NCBI GenBank assembly: GCA_965249175.1
Contig: OZ252227.1
Coordinates: 5,704,001 to 5,768,000 of the forward strand
Length of the DNA: 64,000 nt
Source of the DNA: CAZYFH01 sp965249175
GTDB taxonomy: Bacteria > Acidobacteriota > Vicinamibacteria > Vicinamibacterales > UBA8438
Reading direction: 5' to 3'
The position numbers were made by a program, and so were the translations under genes. Within the stretch, counting starts at the first letter, position 1; the number at the start of each line of letters is the position of its first letter. Under the pieces are notes generated by a model that worked only from the letters and a program-made list of their open reading frames with translations, ran no database searches and was not told the DNA's origin. Below are positions 35,747 through 45,513 of the stretch, in pieces.

Positions 35747-38143
35747 TCAGTAGCCCTCGAGCACCGGAAACCGCTCGTCGTCTGGCAGCGGCTGCACACC
35801 GAGCGCGTTCAGGACCATCGAGACTCTGCGATACCGCGCCACAGTCGCGGCGATGCTCATCATCTGGTGTGTGTCGTATCTCGCTGACAGGTCGCGCCAC
35901 GTGTCGTCCGAGATGATCGTGTCGCGATACATCTCGTTCGCGGCCTCGATCAGCGCCAGCTCGTTCGCCGTCCAGCCGGCGGCATCGGCGCCCTGGGCAA
36001 TCCACAACGGGGTCAGCCCGTGCTCCCGTGCGCGCCCCACACTGCCGACGTGTTTCGCCCATTCATACACCGCCTGCGTGTTCCACCCGGTGCGCAGGAT
36101 GAGTAGCTCACGGTCATGCGGGGTCAGGCGTGACTGCTCGGGGTCGAGGACATAGCGGGGGTTCAGGTTCCACCGGGCCGCCATCTCCGGATGGCGGCCG
36201 AGCGTCCGTGACACGCGGAGCCCATCACCGTTCAGCGGCTCGACCCGAGGCGAGGTGAGCGGCGGCTCGCGGTCTGGCACGACGATGCGGTACCCAACAG
36301 ACGTCGTCGGCAAGCGCGCGGTGGTGTCGGCATCGGGCTGAATCCCGAGCGTGTTGAACAGGATCGATTGCGCGGTCAGCTCGCTCACGGTCACGACCGC
36401 ATCCACGAGGTTGGAGCGGTCGTACTCGGCCGACAGCCGATCCCAGGTCGCGTCGGTGAGCGACGCGTGCCGGAACAGCTCGTCGGCCAGGCCGATCAGG
36501 ATGGCCTCGAACTCGCTCCAGCCGTCGGCGGGACCCTCCGCCACGCGCCGCACCGCGTCATCCGACAGCCCGGCCTCGCCGGCCCGGCTCGCGTGCGTCG
36601 CCCAGAGGTTCGCACTCTGCGTAAGCCAGGCCGTGCGCAAGATCAAGATGGCGCGATGGCGCGCCGACAAGGTCGACTCGTCGGCGACATACGTCAGCAG
36701 CGGCAACACGCGGTTGGCCAGGGCCGGCACCCGAAGGAGCGTCCGGAGCGCATTCCCGGGGTTTCCATCGGGCGCATGCGTCTCGACGATCGCGCGCTGC
36801 TCGGCGGTCCATTCCGATTCCGGGAGCGGTGGGACGCGCGGTTCCGACAGACGGTCGATCGTGAGGATGTTGCCGGGTGGATCGGTAATCGCGCGGGCCG
36901 GCTCGATCCGGAGCAGGACCGCGTCATCTTCGTCGGTCAGGACGTAGAGGAACCCGTCAGGGCCTTGTCGGACGTCGCGAATCCGCTGTTTGAGCTCGGT
37001 GAGCAGCCACTCGCGTCCAATCTCGTGGCCCTGGCGGTTGAAGACGACCCGTTCCAGGTGTCCCGTACGTGGCATGCGGCCGACCCGCATGGCACCGACG
37101 AACAGATTGCCGCGCCACGCGGGGAAGTGGTCGCCGGTGTAGAACGTCAGCCCGGACGGCGCGATCGACGGCCACCAGATGATCTCGGGGCTTTCGAACT
37201 CCTGAAGCCAGGGCGTCTGTGTCACGGGCAGGCCCGTATACTCGCGGCTGTACGACGCGATCGGCCACCCGTAGTTGGCACCTGGCCTGATGATGTTGGC
37301 TTCGTCGCCACCCTGGGGCGCGTTCTCGGTCGCCCACAGATCGCCGGTCTCAGGGTTGAAGCCGAGGCCGATCTGGTTCCGATGCCCCAGCGAGTAGATT
37401 TCCGGCAGGTAGTCGGCATTGCCGACGAACGGATTGGTGTCGGGGACGGTGCCGTCATCGCGGAGGCGCAGCACCTTCCCGTAGTGACTGAGCGGATCCT
37501 GAGCATACTGGGCCGTCGACGTCGTCCTGATCGCCCCACCGACGCCCATATACAGCAACCCATCCGGTCCGAACGCGATTCTCGACGCCGAGACGCCGAG
37601 ATCGACGCTGTCGGTCACGAAGAGGTCCCGGACCTCGGTCAGGGCGCCCCCGTCGAGCCGGCCCCGGGCCAACGCCACGGTCGACCCACGTTGGCCGTCG
37701 TACGACCACGTCGGTTCCTTTTCGGACGGGTCGAGCTCGGCCGCTTTTGAGTAGGTCAGATACACCAGCCTGTCATCGTCCGGGTGGAGCGCGATGTCCA
37801 TCAGGCCCGCACGCTGAACCCCCGTGTAGACCTCCGGAACACCGGGGACTGGGCGTTCGAGGAGCCGCCCATCACGGACCACGCGCAGGGTGCCCCGGTC
37901 GCGTTCGGTGACGAGGATGTCGCCGTTCCTCTGGAGGGCCAGCCCCCAAGGACGGGAAAGGCCGCCAGCAATCGGCACGACGCGAATCCGCGGGTACTCC
38001 ACACTGGAGAGCACGACGGGCCCGTCGGGTGGGGGTACGGCCCGAGCACCGGCGGGGTTCTGGGCAGACGCCGGCACTCCGGCGAGGGCGAGCGCGACGA
38101 CGAACGAGCAGAACCGCCGGCGAGCGCGCGATGCATACGCCAT
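35747..38143 (-). CDS. PQQ-dependent sugar dehydrogenase fused to two CMD-like domains
   Basis: 798 residues. The start at 38143 (MAYASRARRR) is preferred to 38215 since it gives a signal peptide. Residues about 70-425 are a Hip/soluble-glucose-dehydrogenase propeller: GGLSRPWGLALQRNGDILVTER, LGHRNQIGLGFNPETGDLW, GPDGFLYVLTDEDDAVLLR. Two carboxymuconolactone-decarboxylase-like helical domains follow, at about 493-600 (HRAILILRTAWLTQ) and 673-790 (DRELLILRTGWNTQ). Both lack the CxxC of AhpD peroxidases. The combination suggests an oxidised sugar or lactone is passed to the CMD part, but this is inference. Downstream partner: ThuA. Confidence 0.88.
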   Translation of the reverse strand: MAYASRARRRFCSFVVALALAGVPASAQNPAGARAVPPPDGPVVLSSVEYPRIRVVPIAGGLSRPWGLALQRNGDILVTERDRGTLRVVRDGRLLERPVPGVPEVYTGVQRAGLMDIALHPDDDRLVYLTYSKAAELDPSEKEPTWSYDGQRGSTVALARGRLDGGALTEVRDLFVTDSVDLGVSASRIAFGPDGLLYMGVGGAIRTTSTAQYAQDPLSHYGKVLRLRDDGTVPDTNPFVGNADYLPEIYSLGHRNQIGLGFNPETGDLWATENAPQGGDEANIIRPGANYGWPIASYSREYTGLPVTQTPWLQEFESPEIIWWPSIAPSGLTFYTGDHFPAWRGNLFVGAMRVGRMPRTGHLERVVFNRQGHEIGREWLLTELKQRIRDVRQGPDGFLYVLTDEDDAVLLRIEPARAITDPPGNILTIDRLSEPRVPPLPESEWTAEQRAIVETHAPDGNPGNALRTLLRVPALANRVLPLLTYVADESTLSARHRAILILRTAWLTQSANLWATHASRAGEAGLSDDAVRRVAEGPADGWSEFEAILIGLADELFRHASLTDATWDRLSAEYDRSNLVDAVVTVSELTAQSILFNTLGIQPDADTTARLPTTSVGYRIVVPDREPPLTSPRVEPLNGDGLRVSRTLGRHPEMAARWNLNPRYVLDPEQSRLTPHDRELLILRTGWNTQAVYEWAKHVGSVGRAREHGLTPLWIAQGADAAGWTANELALIEAANEMYRDTIISDDTWRDLSARYDTHQMMSIAATVARYRRVSMVLNALGVQPLPDDERFPVLEGY

Positions 38144-38185
38144 CGCTCCTCCTGTCAGAGCGCCGAACTTCGCGGGAAGCACCAG

Positions 38186-38191
38186 TATAAT
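38186..38191 (+). promoter_or_regulatory. TATAAT -10 box before kinase gene
   Basis: TATAAT lies 22 bases before ATG 38214, in a spacer divergent from the PQQ-sugar-dehydrogenase gene. The sequence AGTATAATCCG resembles CGTATAATCCG before the paralog at 31532, suggesting a shared promoter. Confidence 0.45.
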
Positions 38192-38213
38192 CCGCCAGCA
38201 TCCCCACAGAGAC

Positions 38214-40940
38214 ATGGCACTCCAGCCCGGCGGTCGCCTGGCGCATTACGACGTCACCGCCCTCATCGGCGAGGGCGGTATGGGACAGGTCTACCGTGCG
38301 CGCGACACCAAGCTCGACCGTGACGTCGCGCTCAAGGTGCTACCCGACGTGTTCGCGAACGACGCCGATCGGTTGGCTCGCTTTCAGCGCGAGGCCAAGG
38401 TCCTCGCATCGCTCAATCATCCGAACATCGGCAGCATCTACGGCTTTGAGGAAGACGAAGTCGAGACGGAGGGCGGCAAGGTTACAGCGCTCGTCCTCGA
38501 GCTCATCGAGGGCCCGACGCTGGCTGACCGGATTGCGCATGGTCCGATCCCGCTCGACGAAGCCCTCCCGATTGCGACGCAGATCGCTGAGGCCCTCGAA
38601 GCGGCCCACGAGCAGGGGATCATCCACCGCGACCTGAAGCCCGCGACATCAAGCTCAGGCCTGACGGCACGGTAAAGGTGCTCGACTTCGGTCTCGCCAA
38701 GGCGCTCGATCCCTCGTACGTAGCGCAGGGCTTCAGCCCAGCCAGCGCCTCGCCGACCATCTCGCTGACCGCAGCGGCCACCCAGATGGGCATGGTGATC
38801 GGGACGGCGGCGTATATGTCGCCGGAGCAGGCGCGCGGCAAGCCGGTCGACAAGCGCGCCGACATCTGGGCGTTCGGCGTCGTCCTCTACGAGATGCTCA
38901 CCGGTTCGCGTTCGTTTCACGGCGAGGACGTCTCGCTCACACTCGCGTCGGTGATGAAATCCGATGTAGACGCAAATACGTTGCCGCCGGATGTCCCCGC
39001 CGCCGTGCGAACGGTGCTACGTCGCTGCTTGGAGAAAGATCCGGCCCAACGGATTCGCGACGTCGGCGATGTGCGTCTCGCGATGAGCGGCGCCTTCGAG
39101 TCGACCGTGGCCACGCCGCCGGCCGCTGCGACGGCGCCGCCGCTCCGAGTCTGGCAGCGACCGGTCCCGGTCCTCATCATGATCATGGTCGTGCTCGCGG
39201 CCCTCACCACCGGCCTCTCAGTGTGGGGACTGTAACCGGCCGAACCGCGCGCGGTGACGCGGGTCTCGTACGACCTCCCGCCGAGCCATCAGCTCCGGGC
39301 CACGTCCCGCGCGGTGCTGGCCGTCTCGCCCGACGGACGCCGGTTCGTCTACAACACGACCGACGGACTGTATCTGCGCTCGATGGACACGTTCGAGGCA
39401 CGTGTGCTGCCTGGCACGGAAGACAATCTTCGCACCCCGTTCTTCTCTCCGGACGGCCAAATGGTTGCGTTCCACGACGGACGTCAGATCAGACGGCTCG
39501 CGTTGAGCGGCGGTGCCCCGGTCAGCGTCGGTCCCGCGGCGAGTCCGTTCGGTGCGAGCTGGGCACCGGACAACACGATTCTCTTCGACGAGAACGACGG
39601 CATCATGCGCGTGTCGGCGAACGGCGGCACCCCCGAGTTGATCATTCCTGCCGCGGACGCCGAGTGGCTCGACGGGCCGCAATTACTGCCCGACGGCGAC
39701 ACCGTGCTGTTCAGCGTGGGTCCACGGGGGAGCCGCGGTGCAGCCAGGTGGGACGCCGGCCAGATCGTGGCACAGTCGCTCACCTCCGGCGAGCGGACGG
39801 TGCTGCTCGACGGGGGCAGCGACGCCCGATACGTGCCGACCGGGCATCTGGTCTACGCCCTCGACGACGGGCTGTTCGCAGTGGCGTTCGACATCGACAC
39901 CCTGACGGTGGTGAGCGGTCCGGTATCGATGGTCGAGGGGGTCACCCGTGCCCGGACCGCGGCATCGGCCAATTACGCGGTGTCCGACGACGGCGCTGTT
40001 CTACCTTACCGGCGGCGCGGGTTTCGCCAGCCCCCTCGTCTGGGTCGATCGTGCCGGCCGGGTCGAGCTCATCGAGACCATCCCCCCGAGCGAGTACGGG
40101 TCCCCGCGCCTTTCGCCCGAGGGCGACCGGTTGTTGATCGTGGCCGATGGCGACCTGCGCGTCTACGACCTGGCGAGCGGCCGCGAGAGCCGTCTGACCA
40201 CGGACGGGGCGACCGACCACTATGCCGCGTGGTCGCCTACCGGGACAGAGGTCGCGTACACGTCGAGCCGAGGTTCAACGAGCCAGGACGTCTGGACTCA
40301 ACCGGCAGACGGGAGTGGCACCGTCCGACAGCTGACCGCGCTCGAGGGACAGGTCCATCTAGATGACTGGGCGCCGCACCGAAACACCGTGACCGCGCAT
40401 CACCACGCCACCGGAGAGTCCCCCAACCAGCTTGCGGTGGCGCTCGAGGGGGCGGACACCGAGCCGGAGATCTGGCTCGAGCGGGAGTTTGCAGACTCGA
40501 ACGCCGTCTTTTCTCCCGACGGACGCTACGTGGCCTATGTGTCGGCGCAGACGGGTCAGCGTGAGATTCACGTCCAGCCGTTTCCGGGTCCGGGTGCAGA
40601 GTTGACCATGTCGGTCGGCGGTGGGGACGAGCCGGCGTGGGCGGCGAACGGCGAGCTGTTCTACCGACGGCCGAGCGACAACACGATGATCGCCATCGAG
40701 GTGTCGACCGACCCGGAGCTGACGATCGGACCGCCGACCGAGCTGTTCGTGAGAAGCGTGCCCGTCGGGGGAGGGGGGCCTCGGGCTCGGTATACGGTGA
40801 CCGCCGACGGCCAGCGGTTTCTCATGAGCGCTGCCCAGTTGCCGTCTGCCGGCGCGGGGGCGAGTGGTGGCGCACGCACGCGGGAGAACGTCGTGTTCAA
40901 CTGGGTGGAGGAGCTGAAGGAACGGGTGCCCGTGCCGTAG
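38214..40940 (+). pseudogene. Ser/Thr kinase with beta-propeller, frameshifts and in-frame stop
   Basis: Kinase paralog of 31532: GEGGMGQVYRARDTKLD, HRDLKPA, DFGLAKAL. A deletion of one A at about 38644 (GCGACATC for GCGAACATC) breaks PANIKLRPDG. The frame then runs through IGTAAYMSPEQARG to the membrane span VLIMIMVVLAALTTGLSVW and meets a TAA at 39233-39235, in frame, directly after the span. The same frame continues with the propeller (YDLPPSHQLR, SPDGRRFVYN) until about 40000, where two missing bases near GACGGCGCT shift it; the final part ends LKERVPVP. Repaired length is about 909 residues. A REP-like palindrome is embedded in frame at 38720. Confidence 0.83.
38720..38739 (+). repeat. 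REP-like element inside kinase coding sequence
   Basis: GTAGCGCAGGGCTTCAGCCC matches the intergenic family at 41443 and 34337. Translated in frame it supplies YVAQGFSPA between the DFG motif and the activation loop. The paralog at 31532 has a different, unrelated short linker (FQTDASDPGV) at that place, and both resume at SASPTISLT. Confidence 0.8.
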
Positions 40941-40959
40941 CGGCGCTCACGACGAACGG

Positions 40960-41412
40960 TCAGCCGGTGACCGCCTCCGGCCGACCAAGGCCACGTTGGA
41001 GTGCGGCCGCGAGAGCCTCGGGCTCGTCGGTGCCGATGCGTATCCGCTTGCCGTTCTTCAAGGTCAGCTCGACCGTACGAAAGCCGGACACGCTGTAGAG
41101 CCAGCCGCGCCCGATGTAGCGGATGCCGAGGCCCCGCCACCACGCGCTCCGGACGCGCCGATACGCCGCGATGTCCGCAAACGGCACGCGCCGCCAGACC
41201 CAACCGACGCCGAACCTCACGCCGACCGACGCCACGTCCACCGTCACGGTCAAGGCGCAGAACGTCAGGAAGACCGCGACGAGGAACAGAAACACGGCCA
41301 GTGCGACGGCAGTGGCGCCCGCGCGAGCGAACAGTGTCAGGGCGATGGATATCGGGATGAGGCTTCCGGCCATCATCCCCCACCCGATCTGCGTGTGACG
41401 GTAGTGCGGCAT
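40960..41412 (-). CDS. two-span membrane protein with PH-like domain
   Basis: 150 residues. Two close membrane helices at about 12-32 and 34-58 (ATAVALAVFLFLVAVFLTF) are followed by a beta-rich domain with RRVPFADIAAYRRV and VELTLKNGKRIRIGTDEPEALAAAL. This is the layout of bacterial PH-like (bPH/YdbT-like) membrane proteins, whose function is poorly known. It sits convergent to the kinase gene at 38214 and before a REP-like palindrome. Confidence 0.7.
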   Translation of the reverse strand: MPHYRHTQIGWGMMAGSLIPISIALTLFARAGATAVALAVFLFLVAVFLTFCALTVTVDVASVGVRFGVGWVWRRVPFADIAAYRRVRSAWWRGLGIRYIGRGWLYSVSGFRTVELTLKNGKRIRIGTDEPEALAAALQRGLGRPEAVTG

Positions 41413-41442
41413 CTGCGCGCGACGGTGGGTCGTTCGTCGCCG

Positions 41443-41465
41443 GCAGGGCTAAAGCCCTGCGCTAC
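41443..41465. repeat. REP-like palindrome
   Basis: GCAGGGC, loop TAAA, GCCCTGC, then GCTAC. It lies 17 bases downstream of the PQQ dehydrogenase stop and could act as its terminator. Confidence 0.8.
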
Positions 41466-41481
41466 GTACTGCGTACGCCCC

Positions 41482-43458
41482 CTACTCGAGCGCGAGGGCA
41501 ATGAGCCCAGACTCGTTGGCCGAGCCGTACGCCAAGACGATGTACTGTGTGCCGCCCCGCATGTAGGTCATCGGGGTGCCCGTCGGGGGAACATCCAACT
41601 CGACTGCGTGAACCACGTCCCCCGTCCCCTTGTCGAACGCGAGCAGTGCGGGCGTGGTGGGAAACGCGCGCGGACCATCGGCACGATCGGGGACGGCCGG
41701 GGCATCGCCTCCGAACGGGTTGAGCCGAAGGCTGAGGCCGAGAAATAGGAGCGTCTTGGTGAGGAGCGGACCGGTGTACGCGCCGCCACCCAGCGGTCCC
41801 GGGTCGGCGACACCGAGATCGATGACCTGCTGGCGCGGCCCGTCGCCGAGCGGGACCATCCATTCTTGGGTCCCGCGGTTCAGGTCGAACGCGCTCAGCC
41901 GCACGTAGGGCGGCTTCCACAGAGGGAGGCCCTGCGGGCTTTCGAGGCGCTCGGAGACAGGCTGGTAGCGCATGTCCGATTCGCCGGCGTCGGGTGACGC
42001 GAGCTGAATGACGAAGGGTAAGGTACGCGACGGGACGTAGAGCCAGCCGGTGTCGGGGTCGACCGCCGCACCATGCCAGTTCGCCCCGCCGCCGAACCCC
42101 GGCATGATGATCGTCCCCAGCTTGCCGTCCCCTTCGAGGGTGATCGGCTCGTAGATCGGCCCGTACGCAAAGTCGTCCAGGATCTCGAGCGCCTCGGCGC
42201 GCAACGCCGGCGTGAAATCGATGATGTCGTCGACCGTCACCCCCTGGCGATCGAACGGCGGCGGCTTCGTCGGATGGGGCTGCGTCGGCGCATACCATTC
42301 ACCCGGCACGTCACCCCGTGGCACGGGCCGTTCCTCGATCGGCCAGACCGGCTCGCCCGTGACGCGGTCGAAGACATAGGTGTAGGCCTGCTTCGTCACC
42401 ACCGCCACCGCCTGTATCGGCCGGCCGTCAACCACGATGTCCACGAGTGCCGGCGCGGCGGTCGCGTCGTAATCCCAGAGCCCGTGATGGATGAACTGGT
42501 AGTGCCACACTCGCTCACCGGTGGCCACGTCGACGCAGACGATGCTCTCCGCGTAGAGGTTGTCGCCGTGGCGATGACCGCCATAGAAGTCGTTCGTCGG
42601 CGTCCCGATCGGCAGGTAGACGTAACCCAGCTCCGGGTCGGCGCTCAGCATGCCCCAGGCGTTCGTCCCCCCGGAGTACTCCCAGGAGCCGTCCTCCCAC
42701 GTCTCGTTCCCGAACTCGCCAGGCTGCGGCACCGTGTGGAACTCCCACAGCTCCTCGCCGGTCCGCGCATCGAAGCCGCGCACGTCGCCCGGCGCGTCGA
42801 GCTTGTTGCGGGGCCGGTCGTAGATGACCGACCCGATGATGACCACGTCGCCGACGACGATCGGCGCCGACATCAACTGGTAGTCCTCGCGCGGGATCGG
42901 CCGGCGAAGGCCCTGCGTCGCATCGATGGCACCGTCGGCGCCGAAGTCGGCGATCGGACGACCAGTTCTCGCGTCGACTGCCCACAGATACGCGTTGCCG
43001 GTCGGCAAGAAGATGCGCGCGTCGCGGCCGTCGGACCAGTACGCGACCCCGCGGGCGTTGTAGCCCATGTTCGCCGGTCGCTCGCCTTCCCACACCCCCG
43101 GGTCGAACACCCAGAGCGTTTCGCCGGTCGCGGCATCGATCGCCGCGGCCTGTGACAACGACGTCTTGATGTAGAGGACACCGTCGACGAGCACCGGCGT
43201 CGCCTTGAAGCCGGCTGGGAGCGACGGCAGCGTCGTGCGGTTTGCCGTCACGACTTGATTGTCCGGCGACGCCCAGCGCCACGCGACCCGAAGTTGATCG
43301 ACGTTGTCGCGATCGATCAGATCGAGCGGCGAGTACTTCGTCGCGCCGTGATCGCCACCGTAGGTCGGCCACTGCCCCGCGGGCGCGCCCTGTTGCGCAA
43401 CAGCGGACGACGCCACGAGCAGAAGCGCCAGCACGACGGTCGCGATGCGGTACGGCAT
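41482..43458 (-). CDS. PQQ-dependent dehydrogenase, tandem copy 1
   Basis: 658 residues from ATG 43458 (MPYRIATVV), behind GGGGGT four bases upstream, giving a signal peptide ending SSAVAQQ. Quinoprotein propeller landmarks: WPTYGGDHGATKYSPLDLID, GETLWVFDPG, HHGLWDYDATAAP, and TKQAYTYVFDRVTGEPVWP. No haem domain is present. It is highly similar over its whole length to the upstream gene at 43534, differing mainly in a loop near residue 570-590 and the N-terminus. A pair of REP-like palindromes separates the two. It is likely a periplasmic alcohol or sugar oxidase using PQQ; the substrate is unknown. Confidence 0.92.
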   Translation of the reverse strand: MPYRIATVVLALLLVASSAVAQQGAPAGQWPTYGGDHGATKYSPLDLIDRDNVDQLRVAWRWASPDNQVVTANRTTLPSLPAGFKATPVLVDGVLYIKTSLSQAAAIDAATGETLWVFDPGVWEGERPANMGYNARGVAYWSDGRDARIFLPTGNAYLWAVDARTGRPIADFGADGAIDATQGLRRPIPREDYQLMSAPIVVGDVVIIGSVIYDRPRNKLDAPGDVRGFDARTGEELWEFHTVPQPGEFGNETWEDGSWEYSGGTNAWGMLSADPELGYVYLPIGTPTNDFYGGHRHGDNLYAESIVCVDVATGERVWHYQFIHHGLWDYDATAAPALVDIVVDGRPIQAVAVVTKQAYTYVFDRVTGEPVWPIEERPVPRGDVPGEWYAPTQPHPTKPPPFDRQGVTVDDIIDFTPALRAEALEILDDFAYGPIYEPITLEGDGKLGTIIMPGFGGGANWHGAAVDPDTGWLYVPSRTLPFVIQLASPDAGESDMRYQPVSERLESPQGLPLWKPPYVRLSAFDLNRGTQEWMVPLGDGPRQQVIDLGVADPGPLGGGAYTGPLLTKTLLFLGLSLRLNPFGGDAPAVPDRADGPRAFPTTPALLAFDKGTGDVVHAVELDVPPTGTPMTYMRGGTQYIVLAYGSANESGLIALALE

Positions 43459-43491
43459 GAAGACCCCCAAGCGTGGACTCGTGTAAGCCGT

Positions 43492-43537
43492 AGGGCAGGG
43501 CTTAAGCCCTGCCGGCGAGGCTAAAGCCTCGCGCTAC
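43492..43537. repeat. pair of REP-like palindromes between PQQ genes
   Basis: First unit 43494-43513 is a perfect 20-bp palindrome (GGCAGGGCTT and its complement). Second unit 43515-43532 is GCGAGGC, loop TAAA, GCCTCGC, followed by GCTAC. The CTA of that GCTAC forms the TAG stop codon of the minus-strand PQQ gene at 43534. Confidence 0.85.
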
Positions 43538-45513
43538 TCCAGCGCGAGCGCCAGCATGCCCGCGTCATTGGCCGTGCCGTAGGCCAGCACGATGAACTGC
43601 TTGCCGTTCCGCATGTAGGTCATCGGCGTACCGGTCGGCGCCACGTCGAGCTCGATCGCGTGCACCGTCTCGCCGGTCGCCTTGTCGAAGGCAAGCAGAA
43701 ACGGCGTGGCGGACAACGTGCGGTCCAGCGTCTGATCGGCCGGCCGCCGGAAGTCCAGATCGGGGCTGTCGCGCCGACCGCGGAACCCGAGAAACAGGAG
43801 CGACTTGGTCAGGAGCGGCCCGGTGTAGGAGCCACCGCCGAGCGGTCCCGGATCGGGCACGCCCATGTCGACCAGCTCCTGCCGCGGGCCGTCGCCGAGC
43901 GGCACGACCCATTCACGTGTCCCGGTGTTCAGGTCGAACGCGCTGAGCCGCACGTAGGGCGGCTTCCAGAGCGGCAGACCCCTCGGGCCCTGCAGGCGCG
44001 CGCCGCGGCCCGGCTGGTAACGCATGTCCCCCCGGCTCGCGTCGGCTGGCGCGAGCTGGACGACGGTCGGCGCGGTGCGCGAGGGGACATACAGCCAGCC
44101 GGTCTCGGGGTCAGCCGCCGCGCCGTGCCAGTTCGCGCCGCCGCCCGCGCCCGGCATGATGATCGTCCCTCGCTTACCGTCACCCTCCAGCGTGATCGGC
44201 TCGAAGATTGGCCCATAGGCAAACTCGTTCAGGATCTCGAGCGCCTCGGCGCGCAGCTCCGGCGTGAAGTCGATGAGGCTGTCGACGCTCACACCCTGAC
44301 GGTCGAACGGTGGCGGCTTCGTCGGGTGCGGTTGCGTCGGCGAGTACCATTCGCCCGGCACGTCACCAGACTTCACCGGCCGCTCCTCGATCGGCCAGAC
44401 CGGCTCGCCGGTCACGCGGTCGAAGACGTACGTGTAGGCCTGCTTCGTCACGACCGCCACGGCCTTAATCGACCGGCCGTCGACCACGATGTCCAGCAGC
44501 GTCGGCGCGGCGGTCGCGTCGTAGTCCCACAACCCGTGGTGGATGAACTGGTAGTGCCACACTCGCTCACCGGTTGCCACGTCGACACAGACGATGCTCT
44601 CCGCGAACACGTTGTCGCCGTGCCGATGCCCGCCGTAATAGTCGTTTGTCGGTGTCCCGATCGGCAGGTAGACATAGCCGAGCTCCGGGTCGGCCGTTAG
44701 CATCCCCCAGGCGTTGGTCGCCCCGGAGTACTCCCACGAGCCGTCCTCCCACGTGTCGTTCCCGAACTCGCCCGGCTGCGGAACGGTGTGGAACTCCCAC
44801 AGCTCCTCCCCCGTTCGCACGTCGAAGCCGCGCACGTCACCCGGCGCATCGAGCCGAGACTGTGGCCGGTCCATGACGACCGACCCGATGACGACCACAT
44901 CGCCGACGACGATCGGCGCCGACATCAACTGGTAGTCCTCGCGGGGAATCGGACGGCGCAGCCCTTGGGTCGCGTCGATGGCGCCGTCGGCGCCGAAGTC
45001 GGCGATCGGCCGGCCGGTCCGTGCGTCGATCGCCCACAGGTAGGCGTTGCCGGTCGGCAAGAAAATGCGGGCGTCCTGTCCGTCCGACCAGTACGCCACA
45101 CCACGCGAGTTGTAGCCGGTGTTCGCCGGTCGCCACTCCTCCCAACTGCCAGGATCGAACACCCAGAGCGTCTCACCCGTCGCGGCGTCGATCGCGACGG
45201 CCTGCGACATCGAGGTCTTGATGTACAGCACGCCGTCGGCGAGCACCGGCGTCGACTTGAAGGCGGACGGCAGCGTTGGCAGCGTGGTGCGGTTGTCGGT
45301 GACGACGGCGTTGTCGGGGGAGTCCCAGCGCCAGACGACCCGGAGGCGCTCGACTGTCTCGGCGTCGATCTGATCGAGCGGCGAGTACTTGGTGCTGCCG
45401 TGATCGCCGCCATAGGCGGGCCACTGCCCGGCCGGGGTTCCCTGCTGAGCGGCGGCCGACAACGGGAGGAGCAGGGCCGCCGTCAGAACGGAAAGGTAAA
45501 CCGAGCGTCGCAT
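43534..45513 (-). CDS. PQQ-dependent dehydrogenase, tandem copy 2
   Basis: 659 residues from ATG 45513 (MRRSVYLSVL), with AGGGGG a few bases upstream; GTG 45519 is in frame but lies within that ribosome site. Signal peptide ends SAAAQQ. Same quinoprotein propeller landmarks as copy 1 (WPAYGGDHGSTKYSPLDQID, HHGLWDYDATAAP). The substrate is unknown and no cytochrome domain is present. A hairpin of two perfect 8-base arms (45514-45521 and 45525-45532) encloses the ribosome site next to the start codon and could limit translation. The stop codon lies inside a REP-like unit. Confidence 0.92.
   Translation of the reverse strand: MRRSVYLSVLTAALLLPLSAAAQQGTPAGQWPAYGGDHGSTKYSPLDQIDAETVERLRVVWRWDSPDNAVVTDNRTTLPTLPSAFKSTPVLADGVLYIKTSMSQAVAIDAATGETLWVFDPGSWEEWRPANTGYNSRGVAYWSDGQDARIFLPTGNAYLWAIDARTGRPIADFGADGAIDATQGLRRPIPREDYQLMSAPIVVGDVVVIGSVVMDRPQSRLDAPGDVRGFDVRTGEELWEFHTVPQPGEFGNDTWEDGSWEYSGATNAWGMLTADPELGYVYLPIGTPTNDYYGGHRHGDNVFAESIVCVDVATGERVWHYQFIHHGLWDYDATAAPTLLDIVVDGRSIKAVAVVTKQAYTYVFDRVTGEPVWPIEERPVKSGDVPGEWYSPTQPHPTKPPPFDRQGVSVDSLIDFTPELRAEALEILNEFAYGPIFEPITLEGDGKRGTIIMPGAGGGANWHGAAADPETGWLYVPSRTAPTVVQLAPADASRGDMRYQPGRGARLQGPRGLPLWKPPYVRLSAFDLNTGTREWVVPLGDGPRQELVDMGVPDPGPLGGGSYTGPLLTKSLLFLGFRGRRDSPDLDFRRPADQTLDRTLSATPFLLAFDKATGETVHAIELDVAPTGTPMTYMRNGKQFIVLAYGTANDAGMLALALE

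Noticed and set aside
36368..37750. 460-residue frame antisense to the PQQ-sugar-dehydrogenase gene
   Set aside because: Shadow frame rich in Arg and Asp with no motif; the opposite strand encodes a clear propeller.
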